Assembly: GCF_022627325.1 (NCBI RefSeq)
Contig: NZ_JAETZZ010000021.1
Location: 1 to 58,534, forward strand
Length of the DNA: 58,534 nt
Reading direction: 5' to 3'
Source: Pseudomonas putida
Lineage (GTDB): Bacteria; Pseudomonadota; Gammaproteobacteria; Pseudomonadales; Pseudomonadaceae
The notes under the pieces: generated by a model
Database searches by the model: none
The model's input: the letters and a program-made list of their open reading frames with translations, nothing else
What the model was told of the DNA's origin: nothing
Part shown: one piece after another, positions 51,860-58,534 of the stretch
Position numbering within the stretch: position 1 is the stretch's first letter
Layout of the letters: each line of letters starts with the position of its first letter
Position numbers and translations under genes: made by a program

Positions 51860-52240
51860 TCAAAACCTAGGGTGATGAAGTCCGGAAAGCGCGGGCAGCT
51901 TGACGCCTTAGGCCATTCGAAGCCTGGTGTGCTTGGAATAAAATTAGCGGGGAAATCATCGAGTAACCCTGATTACCCTTGTCGATGGCCGTACGCGATA
52001 AGCGCTTCAGTGAAACTGTTGATAACGTCATTCTATATCGCTCAAGGTCGCTCGTGTCGATGGGTTCGGTCAATTGTCGGATATTGTCAACGGCGTAATT
52101 GAGTGTTGCATTGATCTCAAGATTATTGTCCCCAGGAAGAGCACCCAGAGCACGCCATTGAGTCGCCCCCGGCGATGCGCTTCGATCAGAGATCGGAGCC
52201 CGCATCCCAGGCCTGGTCCGATGACTAAACACAGAGCTGG
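51860..52240 (-). pseudogene. Remnant of the membrane-toxin gene next to paralogue 3
   Basis: In shifting minus-strand frames the sequence gives INATLNYAVDNIRQLTEPID and TSDLERY, then DVINSFTEALIAYGHRQG, then GFEWPKASSCPRFPD, and ends KLPALSGLHHPRF-stop at 51860. These are collinear with the C-terminal third of the intact toxin (GLRYAVDNIQYLHQQ, SVEDMQKY, TNIVSEIAENLYSEAKRW, the Pro-rich tail, FNLPKF-stop). The N-terminal two thirds are missing, and several frameshifts are present. Confidence 0.7.
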
Positions 52241-52287
52241 CCCATCAAAATCTGCCACACGAAAAGGCCAGCCTGAAGATTGGCTAC

Positions 52288-52557
52288 CTAACGACGCATC
52301 CCCAGCTCAGCATCATCCAGCAGCGCCTTGGCCAGCGCGCTCAGGTAGTAGGACGCCCAGATCAGTTGCGGATTTTCATCCATCACCCCGGTGATGGTCA
52401 GATCGCGCACGCAACCCATCAGCTCCGAGGCTTGCTCCCTGGCATCCTGGCAGGGGATGCCTGGGGCGATGCAGAACAGCGGGCGGGTTTGGCCCTCTGC
52501 CTGGTAGAACATGGTTTTGCCGGGTGTGGTGTATTCGTTTGTGCCGTCTTTTGGCAT
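52288..52557 (-). CDS. Small DUF3077-like protein
   Basis: 89 aa, AGGGAG 6 nt before the ATG. QAEGQTRPLFCIAPGIPCQD and DENPQLIWASYYLSALAKAL fit the Pseudomonas DUF3077 family, often in several copies per genome and of unknown function. No membrane helix or signal peptide. Confidence 0.75.
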   Translation of the reverse strand: MPKDGTNEYTTPGKTMFYQAEGQTRPLFCIAPGIPCQDAREQASELMGCVRDLTITGVMDENPQLIWASYYLSALAKALLDDAELGMRR

Positions 52558-52721
52558 TGGTTAGCTCCCTGAAAATGCGGGTGCCTGGGCTGGCCCTTTC
52601 GCCGGCAAGCCGGGCCCACACGGGTTCACCACGCGCCTAAGGGTCGTCTACAACCTCAGGGGCGACGCCGTGCGAGTGGTTAGCCTTCGAAAGCGCCAGA
52701 ACAGGCCTGACATGATGCGGC

Positions 52722-52964
52722 TTAGTGCAGCGTTCTCGGCTCTGTCGGCATTTGCACTTGCACCAAGGCCACCTCAAGCAGCTTGCGCAAGGTTTCGAGC
52801 TCGTGCATGGAGGTCATGATCAACAAGGAACAGGGCGATTTGGGGTGCATCATCATCGCCTGCTGGGCAACGGCTTCTGCGCAAAGTGCGTAGTCCGCAG
52901 CCATCATGAGTGTGTCTTCCAGGGAGTGGGGAGTGTGGGGTGGGTCGGGGACTATCTTCAGCAT
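52722..52964 (-). CDS. Small DUF6124-like protein
   Basis: 80 aa. The start MLKIVPDPP followed by SLEDTLMMAADYALCAEAVA is typical of DUF6124, a Pseudomonas-specific family of unknown function. It lies 164 bp from the DUF3077-like gene on the same strand; the two kinds of gene are often found as scattered small orphans. Confidence 0.7.
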   Translation of the reverse strand: MLKIVPDPPHTPHSLEDTLMMAADYALCAEAVAQQAMMMHPKSPCSLLIMTSMHELETLRKLLEVALVQVQMPTEPRTLH

Positions 52965-53445
52965 AAAACCCTCTCAGTGCCTGCAGGGCTGCCGCAAATC
53001 CGCTGTCAAACGGAAAGGGTGGCAGCTGTTCGTGGGTTGACAGACCGAGGGCACTGAGAATCCCGGCGCACACAGAGGTGCCCCACGTACAGCTGCCATA
53101 ACAGGCATTGCACATGCTCTCAGTGACTCACGGTCTGTCAAAACCGTATCGCCGATTGGCAGCGACCGGCCGAGACTATGACTCACGTTTAGCGCATGCA
53201 ACGAAAAACAGGCGCACGCATTATCTTTGGGAAATGGACTACAACAAAGGGAATTAATCTGATCTTTTCAGCCGTTTTCCGTAGGAAAACATCCCCGCCA
53301 TCGTGATGTTCCACCACGTGAAACCACATTCAATTGTGCTCCCGCCCCACTCGCGCTTATCTGTTCGCAACCACGACCTGCCTCAACCGTCGTGACCTCA
53401 AAACGAACAACAAGAACGGGACCCACCCGCGCGAGGAGATTCCCC
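52965..53445. promoter_or_regulatory. Intergenic region upstream of the amidohydrolase operon
   Basis: 480 bp without a convincing gene. It should carry the promoter of the operon that starts at 53446, and contains the GTTTTCC-GTA-GGAAAAC palindrome. Confidence 0.4.
53274..53290. promoter_or_regulatory. Candidate operator of the catabolic operon
   Basis: GTTTTCC-GTA-GGAAAAC, a perfect 7+7 palindrome, 156 bp upstream of the first gene. IclR-type regulators bind palindromes of about this size, and the operon's last gene encodes one. Binding is inference. Confidence 0.4.
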
Positions 53446-54615
53446 ATGCAGCAGCACCAGCACATCCTGGCCTGGCTCACCGACGTGGCCAGCGACCTGC
53501 GCGCCATCCGCCACGATATCCATGCCCACCCCGAACTCGGTTTCGAAGAAAGCCGCACTGCGGCCCTGGTCGCGCAATTGCTCAAAGACTGGGGCTACGA
53601 AGTGCACACCGGCATCGGCAAAACCGGTGTGGTCGGCGTGCTGCGCAATGGCAGCAGCCCACGCAAACTGGGCCTGCGTGCCGACATGGACGCACTGCCC
53701 ATCGTAGAAACCACCGGCGCTGAATACACCAGCCGCCACCAGGGCTGCATGCACGCCTGCGGCCATGACGGCCACACCACCATGCTGCTCGGCGCAGCTC
53801 GCTACCTGGCGGCCACGCGCCAGTTCGACGGCACGCTGACGCTGATCTTCCAGCCGGCCGAGGAGGGCCAGGGCGGGGCCGAGGCGATGCTGGCCGATGG
53901 GCTGCTGGAGCGCTTCCCGTGTGATGCGCTGTTCGGCATGCACAACATGCCGGGGCTGCCGGCGGGGCACCTGGGTTTTCGTGAAGGGCCGATGATGGCT
54001 TCGCAGGACCTGCTGACCGTGACCATCGAAGGCGTCGGCGGGCATGGCTCGATGCCGCACCTGACGGTCGACCCATTGGTGGCGGCAGCCAGTGTGGTGA
54101 TGGCGCTGCAAACCGTGGTGGCGCGCAATATCGATGCGCAGGAGGCGGCGGTGGTGACCGTGGGCGCCCTGCAGGCAGGCGAGGCGGCCAACGTGATCCC
54201 GCAGCAGGCGCTGCTGCGGTTGAGCTTGCGTGCGCTGAACGCCGAGGTGCGGGCGCAGACCCTGGAGCGGGTGCAGGCGATCATCGTCAGCCAGGCCCAA
54301 AGCTATGGCTGCAGCGCCCGCATCGAACACCGCCCGGCGTACCCGGTGCTGGTCAACCACCCCGACGAAAATGCGTTTGCCCACCAGGTCGGCGTCGAGC
54401 TGCTCGGCGCCGAGGCGGTGGATGGCAACACCCGCAAGCTGATGGGCAGCGAAGACTTCGCCTGGATGCTGCAACGCTGCCCCGGCGCCTATCTGTTCAT
54501 CGGCAACGGCGTACAGCGCCCGATGGTGCACAACCCTGCCTACGACTTCAACGACGACATCCTGCTGACCGGTGCCGCCTACTGGGGCGCCCTCACCGAG
54601 CGCTGGCTCAACTAG
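53446..54615 (+). CDS. M20-family amidohydrolase (peptidase M20D)
   Basis: 389 aa from the ATG at 53446 with GAGGAG 7 nt upstream. RAIRHDIHAHPELGFEES opens the M20D fold; metal-site segments are MHACGHDGHTTMLLGAARYL and FQPAEEGQGGAEAML, and the dimerisation domain lies in the middle (EGVGGHGSMPHLTVDPLVAA). Family members hydrolyse N-acyl or amide-linked amino acids (hippurate, indole-acetyl-amino acids). No signal peptide, so it is cytoplasmic. It heads an operon with a transporter, an amidase and a regulator, so the substrate is probably an imported amide. Confidence 0.9.
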   Translation: MQQHQHILAWLTDVASDLRAIRHDIHAHPELGFEESRTAALVAQLLKDWGYEVHTGIGKTGVVGVLRNGSSPRKLGLRADMDALPIVETTGAEYTSRHQGCMHACGHDGHTTMLLGAARYLAATRQFDGTLTLIFQPAEEGQGGAEAMLADGLLERFPCDALFGMHNMPGLPAGHLGFREGPMMASQDLLTVTIEGVGGHGSMPHLTVDPLVAAASVVMALQTVVARNIDAQEAAVVTVGALQAGEAANVIPQQALLRLSLRALNAEVRAQTLERVQAIIVSQAQSYGCSARIEHRPAYPVLVNHPDENAFAHQVGVELLGAEAVDGNTRKLMGSEDFAWMLQRCPGAYLFIGNGVQRPMVHNPAYDFNDDILLTGAAYWGALTERWLN

Positions 54616-54618
54616 GCA

Positions 54619-54724
54619 GCTTCAAGCTTCGAGCTTCGAGCTTCAAGCTGCAAGTAAAGGCCGCGCATGGCCCGCTTCTGCTTGCAGCTTGCAGCTTGCA
54701 GCTTGCAGCTTGCAGCTTGCAGCT
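54619..54724. repeat. Six tandem 7-mers forming an inverted repeat with an upstream arm
   Basis: Six exact copies of CTTGCAG occupy 54681-54722. A left arm (54619-54654; AGCTTCAAGCTTCGAG...) is a degenerate complement, so the transcript can fold into a hairpin of about 36 bp. It sits between the amidohydrolase and the transporter, where it may reduce read-through. Confidence 0.65.
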
Positions 54725-54771
54725 CGCCGTTCGCCGCCGTTTCTGGCCAACAGATTGATGGAGTGTCCCGC

Positions 54772-56082
54772 ATGCAGACTTCACACACAGGCGCGTCGCG
54801 TACCCGGCAAGTGGTCGCGGCGGTCATCGGTAACGCCCTGGAGTGGTATGACTTTATCGTGTACGGCTTTCTGGCCAGCATCATCGCCCGCCAGTTCTTC
54901 CCCTCCGACGACGAGTACGCCTCGCTACTGATGGCCTTGGCCACCTTCGGCGTGGGCTTTTTCATGCGGCCGGTGGGCGGGGTGCTGCTGGGTATCTATT
55001 CCGACCGCAAGGGACGCAAGGCGGCGATGCAACTGATCATCCGCCTGATGACCGTGTCCATCGCCATGATCGCCTTTGCGCCCAGCTACCTGGCCATTGG
55101 CATGGGCGCGCCGCTGTTGATCGTGGTGGCGCGCATGCTGCAGGGCTTTGCCACGGGCGGGGAGTACGCCAGTGCCACGGCGTTTCTGGTAGAAAGCGCA
55201 CCGGCCCACCGCAAGGGGTTGTATGGTTCGTGGCAACTGGTGGGGCAGTGCCTGGCGGTGTTTTCGGGCGCGGCCATGGTCGCGCTGGTGACCCACCTGT
55301 GCACTCCCGAGGCGTTGGACAGCTGGGGCTGGAGGATCCCGTTCGTGATCGGCTTGCTGATCGGGCCGGTGGGGCTGTGGATTCGCAAGCACATGGAAGA
55401 GCCCGAGGCGTTCCTTGAGGCGCGCAAGCAGGCCAAGGGCCAGGCGCCGAGCTTGTGGCAGGTGCTGCGCGAGCATCGGCGCAGCTTGCTGGTGTCGATG
55501 GGGCTGGCCTGTGGGGCGACCGTGTCGTTCTACGTGGTGCTGGTGAACATGCCCACCTTCGCCCACAAAAACCTTGGCCTGCCACTGGACCAGGTGCTGC
55601 TGGTGCAGATGCTGGCCGTAGGCCTGATGACCGTGGTCATCCCCCTGGCCGGAGCACTGTCGGACCGGCTTGGCCGGCGCCCGGTGCTGATGGCCTTTAC
55701 CTTGGCATTTTTCGTGATGGTGTACCCGCTGTACGTGTGGGTAGCCGCAGCACCGTCGATCGAGCGCCTGCTGGTGATGCAACTGCTGCTGTGTACCGCC
55801 ATCGGCGGCTTCTTCGGCCCGGCGCCCACCGCCTTGGCCGAGCAGTTCCCGATCGAGGTGCGCTCCACCGGGGTGTCGGTGGCCTATAACGTGGCGGTGA
55901 TGGTGTTCGGCGGCTTCGCGCCGTTGATCGTCACGTGGCTGAGCAAGGTGCTCGGCACCCCGGTGGCGCCGTCGTTCTATGTGCTGTTCGCTTGCTTGTT
56001 GACGCTGCTGGGCACCTACTGCCTGAAAGAAGTCCCCCGCGCTGGCAAAGCTGCCGCTTTCAACCTTGGAGTGAAACCGTGA
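54772..56082 (+). CDS. MFS transporter, metabolite:H+ symporter (MHS) family
   Basis: 436 aa from the ATG at 54772 with GGAG 8 nt upstream. About 12 membrane helices; GNALEWYDFIVYGFLASIIA at the start, the loop 2-3 motif SDRKGRKAAM and the loop 8-9 motif SDRLGRRPVLM are characteristic of the MHS/ProP-like subfamily. It likely imports the organic acid or amide handled by the adjacent hydrolases. Its stop overlaps the amidase start as GTGA. Confidence 0.9.
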   Translation: MQTSHTGASRTRQVVAAVIGNALEWYDFIVYGFLASIIARQFFPSDDEYASLLMALATFGVGFFMRPVGGVLLGIYSDRKGRKAAMQLIIRLMTVSIAMIAFAPSYLAIGMGAPLLIVVARMLQGFATGGEYASATAFLVESAPAHRKGLYGSWQLVGQCLAVFSGAAMVALVTHLCTPEALDSWGWRIPFVIGLLIGPVGLWIRKHMEEPEAFLEARKQAKGQAPSLWQVLREHRRSLLVSMGLACGATVSFYVVLVNMPTFAHKNLGLPLDQVLLVQMLAVGLMTVVIPLAGALSDRLGRRPVLMAFTLAFFVMVYPLYVWVAAAPSIERLLVMQLLLCTAIGGFFGPAPTALAEQFPIEVRSTGVSVAYNVAVMVFGGFAPLIVTWLSKVLGTPVAPSFYVLFACLLTLLGTYCLKEVPRAGKAAAFNLGVKP

Positions 56083-57536
56083 ACCCGTTAGCCATCGACC
56101 CGATCGTTGCCCTGGATGCCCAGGCGCTGTCCGAAGCGATCCACGCGCGCCAGGTGTCGTGCCGTGAAGTGATGCAGGCCTACCTGGGCCACATCGAGCG
56201 CTTCAACCCACAGGTCAATGCGCTGGTGTCGCTGCGCGAGGGCGCGGTGCTGCTGGCCGAGGCCGAGGTGCGTGACCGCGAATTGGCCGCCGGCCAGTCG
56301 CGCGGCTGGATGCATGGTATGCCGCAGGCGGTCAAGGACCTGGCGGCCACAGCGGGGCTGCGCACGACGCTTGGCTCGCCGCTGTTTGCCGAGCAGGTGC
56401 CGGCGCATGACGCCATCAGCGTGGCGCGGGTGCGGGCAAGCGGGGCGATCTTTGTCGGCAAAAGCAATGTGCCGGAATTCGGCCTCGGCTCGCAGAGCTA
56501 CAACACGTTGTTCGGCACCACCACCAATGCCTATGACCACAGCCGTGTGGCAGGCGGCAGCAGTGGCGGCGCCGCGGCGGCGTTGGCCATGCGCCTGCTG
56601 CCGGTGGCTGACGGCAGCGACATGATGGGCTCGCTGCGCAACCCGGCAGCGTTCAACAACGTGTTCGGCTTGCGCCCTTCGCAAGGGCGGGTGCCTTACG
56701 GGCCAACGCCGGAGCTGTTCGTGCAGCAGCTGGCCACCGAGGGGCCGATGGGGCGCACAGTGACGGACGTGGCGCGCTTGCTGTCGGTGCAGGCCGGGCA
56801 CGACCCGCGCGCGCCGCTGTCGCTCAGTGACGGCCCGCGTGACTTTGCCGCCGGTTTGCAGCGCGATTTCAAAGGGGTGCGGGTGGGCTGGCTGGGCAAC
56901 TTTGACGGCTACCTGCCGATGGACGAGGGGGTGATGGACCTGTGTCAGGCAGCATTGGCAGACTTCGCCGACCTGGGCTGCGAGGTCGAGGCGTGCCAGC
57001 TGGGGTTCGACCCGGGGCGTTTATGGCAATGCTGGCTCACCCTTCGCCACTTCCTGGTGCACGGCAACCTGGGCGCGGCGTATGCCGACCCAGGCAAGCG
57101 TGCACAGCTCAAGCCTGAAGCGCAGTGGGAAGTGGAGGGCGGCCTGCGCCTGACCGCGGCGGACGTCTACCAGGCTTCGCTGGACCGCAGCGCGTGGTAC
57201 CTGGCGTTGGGCAAGTTGTTTGAGCGTTACGATTATTTGCTGTTGCCGGCTGCCCAAGTGTTCCCTTTCGATGCAGCCCAGCCGTGGCCCAAGGTGGTTG
57301 GTGGGCAGGCGATGGACACCTACCACCGCTGGATGGAGGTGGTGATTGGCCCGACTTTGGCCGGCCTGCCGAGCATGAGCGTGCCGGTGGGGTTCAACGC
57401 CGCCGGGCTGCCGATGGGCCTGCAGATCATAGGCCCGGCCCAGGCGGACCATGCCGTGCTGCAACTGGCCTATGCCCACGAACAACTGACCCGCTGGGTA
57501 GCGCGGCAGCCGCCTGGGTGCCTGCAGGTGCGCTGA
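56079..57536 (+). CDS. Amidase-signature hydrolase
   Basis: 485 aa from a GTG at 56079, with GGAG upstream and a GTGA overlap with the transporter gene. Catalytic Lys in GMPQAVKDLAATAGLRT, the cis-Ser in RVAGGSSGGAAAALAM and the nucleophile Ser in GSDMMGSLRNPAAFN give the Ser-cisSer-Lys triad of the amidase-signature family. The family usually has GGSIR-PA at the nucleophile; here GSLRNPA. Reaction: amide to acid plus ammonia or amine; exact substrate unknown. An in-frame upstream start at 55935 lies within the transporter gene and is not used. Confidence 0.9.
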   Translation: MNPLAIDPIVALDAQALSEAIHARQVSCREVMQAYLGHIERFNPQVNALVSLREGAVLLAEAEVRDRELAAGQSRGWMHGMPQAVKDLAATAGLRTTLGSPLFAEQVPAHDAISVARVRASGAIFVGKSNVPEFGLGSQSYNTLFGTTTNAYDHSRVAGGSSGGAAAALAMRLLPVADGSDMMGSLRNPAAFNNVFGLRPSQGRVPYGPTPELFVQQLATEGPMGRTVTDVARLLSVQAGHDPRAPLSLSDGPRDFAAGLQRDFKGVRVGWLGNFDGYLPMDEGVMDLCQAALADFADLGCEVEACQLGFDPGRLWQCWLTLRHFLVHGNLGAAYADPGKRAQLKPEAQWEVEGGLRLTAADVYQASLDRSAWYLALGKLFERYDYLLLPAAQVFPFDAAQPWPKVVGGQAMDTYHRWMEVVIGPTLAGLPSMSVPVGFNAAGLPMGLQIIGPAQADHAVLQLAYAHEQLTRWVARQPPGCLQVR

Positions 57537-57605
57537 AAGCCCTGGGCAGGCCCGTATCTTGCTGGGCATGATGACCATCCACGCACAGACACGGAGGTCG
57601 AACCC

Positions 57606-58379
57606 ATGGGTATTACCGCAGACAGCGGGGGCGTGCGCTCGGTGGAGCGGGCACTGGCGATTGTCGAACTGCTTGGTGAGCACCACGCGCTGGGGCTCGA
57701 AGAGCTGCATTACCTGACGGCACTGCCCAAAGCCACGGTATCGCGCATGCTCGCCACCTTGCAGGAGCAGGGCTGGGTCTACCGTGGCCTGAGCGACCGC
57801 CGCTACCGCTTGTGTGCCCGGCGCCTGTTTGGCGACCGCCAGCTGCGCTTCAAGCGCACACTGGTGGAACGCGCCGCGCCGCTGTTGTTGGAGCTGAGCG
57901 AGCGCACCGGGCTGGTGGCGGACCTTTCTTCTTTTGACGGCGAACGGCTGGAGGTGATGGAGAGCGCCATTGCGCAGGTGCTGCGCAAACGCTACCCGCA
58001 CACCTGCCAGCTCGTTGGGCACCATGCCAGCTTGTTTCACTCGGCCATGGGCCGGGCGTGCCTGAAGGAGCTGGCGGCGGATGAGGTACAGCGCCTGGCG
58101 GCGCATGAGCGGGTGCGCGATGAGGCGCTGTTGCGCGATATCGAGGCTGATGGGCACAACGGTTTTGGCCAGCGCACCGAAGGGTTCTGGGAATACCCGG
58201 TGCGCTTGCCGTTCCTGATCCGGGCGATCGCCCTGCCGGTGCGGGTGGAGGGGCGGCTGGTGGGCAGCATCGCGCTGCACTGGCCGCTGGACCTGGCACC
58301 GGTGGAGCGGGTGCAGAGCTTGCACCTGAACAGCTTGGCGGCGACGGTGGGGCAGGTACAGCACGCGTTGCTGAACTGA
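57606..58379 (+). CDS. IclR-family transcriptional regulator
   Basis: 257 aa with GGAGG 8 nt before the ATG. N-terminal winged helix (about 10-70: SVERALAIVELLGEHHALGL, LPKATVSRMLATLQEQGWVY) and C-terminal effector-binding domain (about 85-250: VADLSSFDGERLEVMESA, LFHSAMGRACL). It is the last gene of the operon, so it probably controls it in response to the substrate or a breakdown product. A palindrome upstream of the first gene is a candidate binding site. Confidence 0.92.
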   Translation: MGITADSGGVRSVERALAIVELLGEHHALGLEELHYLTALPKATVSRMLATLQEQGWVYRGLSDRRYRLCARRLFGDRQLRFKRTLVERAAPLLLELSERTGLVADLSSFDGERLEVMESAIAQVLRKRYPHTCQLVGHHASLFHSAMGRACLKELAADEVQRLAAHERVRDEALLRDIEADGHNGFGQRTEGFWEYPVRLPFLIRAIALPVRVEGRLVGSIALHWPLDLAPVERVQSLHLNSLAATVGQVQHALLN

Positions 58380-58397
58380 GGCGGCTGTTCCGGCCTC

Positions 58398-58411
58398 ATC
58401 GCCGGCGAGCC
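58398..58411. repeat. REP-type palindrome after the IclR gene
   Basis: GCCGGC-GA-GCCGGC-type unit at 58401-58414, directly next to the second IS end, the same arrangement as at 105-118. Confidence 0.6.
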
Positions 58412-58534
58412 GGCTTGTATGGTTAGACTTGAAGGGGTGGTGGGACTAAATGCCGGATTCTGACTGTTGACGCAGTACAGACTGTGGGAGACATCGCCCC
58501 ACCCCTTCCACCAAAGCGCCGATAAAGAATGCAT
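58408..58534 (+). mobile_element. Outer end of an insertion sequence (IS110-like candidate), right copy
   Basis: 58408-58518 is the exact reverse complement of 1-111; it extends 16 bp further into the element than the left copy. It carries GAAGGGGTG (58431-58439) and CACCCCTTC (58500-58508), a 9-bp stem enclosing 60 nt, a plausible structured RNA at the element end. The transposase would lie outside the window. Confidence 0.5.

Noticed and set aside
54681..54722. CRISPR-like array
   Set aside because: Direct 7-bp tandem copies without spacers; a simple repeat.
57021..58364. 447-aa minus-strand frame opposite the amidase and IclR genes
   Set aside because: Spans two well-supported genes on the other strand; shadow frame.

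Overview
The window reads as a stretch of a Pseudomonas chromosome, most likely the P. putida group. The GC-rich backbone, REP-type hairpins built on GCCGGC, Pseudomonas-typical small families (DUF3077- and DUF6124-like), and a type VI secretion (T6SS) cluster laid out like the K1-T6SS of P. putida all point that way. The species call is inference; no rRNA or marker gene is present.

Layout. (1) Bases 1-118 and 58402-58518 are an almost perfect inverted repeat beside REP sequences. They look like the outer ends of two copies of one insertion sequence facing outward. (2) 161-2677 (-) is a UvrA-type ABC ATPase. (3) 2741-23460 (-) is one long T6SS operon. In transcription order it encodes an accessory protein, TssB, TssC, TssE, TssF, TssG, TssH/ClpV, TssJ, TssK, TssL, TssM, TagF, a second ImcF protein fused to an OmpA domain, Hcp and a short TssA. 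Many junctions are ATGA/GTGA overlaps, and strong hairpins sit after hcp. (4) 23991-28558 is an accessory block. It holds an orphan membrane immunity-like gene, an ADP-ribosylglycohydrolase, a polytopic membrane protein, and a divergent effector/immunity pair that appears to be a membrane-acting toxin with a 3-TM immunity protein.

(5) 28770-36479 (+) is the functional delivery module: VgrG, two DUF1795 (Eag-type) chaperones, a full-length PAAR-Rhs effector with a deaminase-like C-terminal toxin, and its putative immunity gene. (6) 36611-51255 is a graveyard and reservoir of Rhs fragments. At least eight pieces of the same rhs core are each followed by a different low-GC toxin tip and/or immunity gene: Imm26-like, AHH nuclease with partner, a second deaminase with partner, WHH nuclease remnant with SUKH, Imm22-like, a second SUKH, a truncated Imm26, and an unassigned SUKH-like protein. 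Most toxins are broken while most immunity genes are open. A small MITE-like element and an IS5-type transposase scrap lie among them. (7) 51307-52240 (-) is a third copy of the membrane immunity gene with the wreck of its effector upstream.

(8) 52288-52964 (-) holds two small Pseudomonas proteins. (9) 53446-58379 (+) is a catabolic island: M20 amidohydrolase, MHS-type transporter, amidase-signature hydrolase and IclR regulator, with a palindrome upstream that could be the operator.

Working together, the operon builds the injection machine. VgrG, Eag chaperones and PAAR-Rhs form and load the tip. The downstream array looks like a store of alternative toxin tips that could recombine through the shared rhs core, plus retained immunity genes that may protect against siblings. 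The least characterised item is the membrane toxin/immunity family, present as one intact pair, one decayed pair and one solitary immunity gene.
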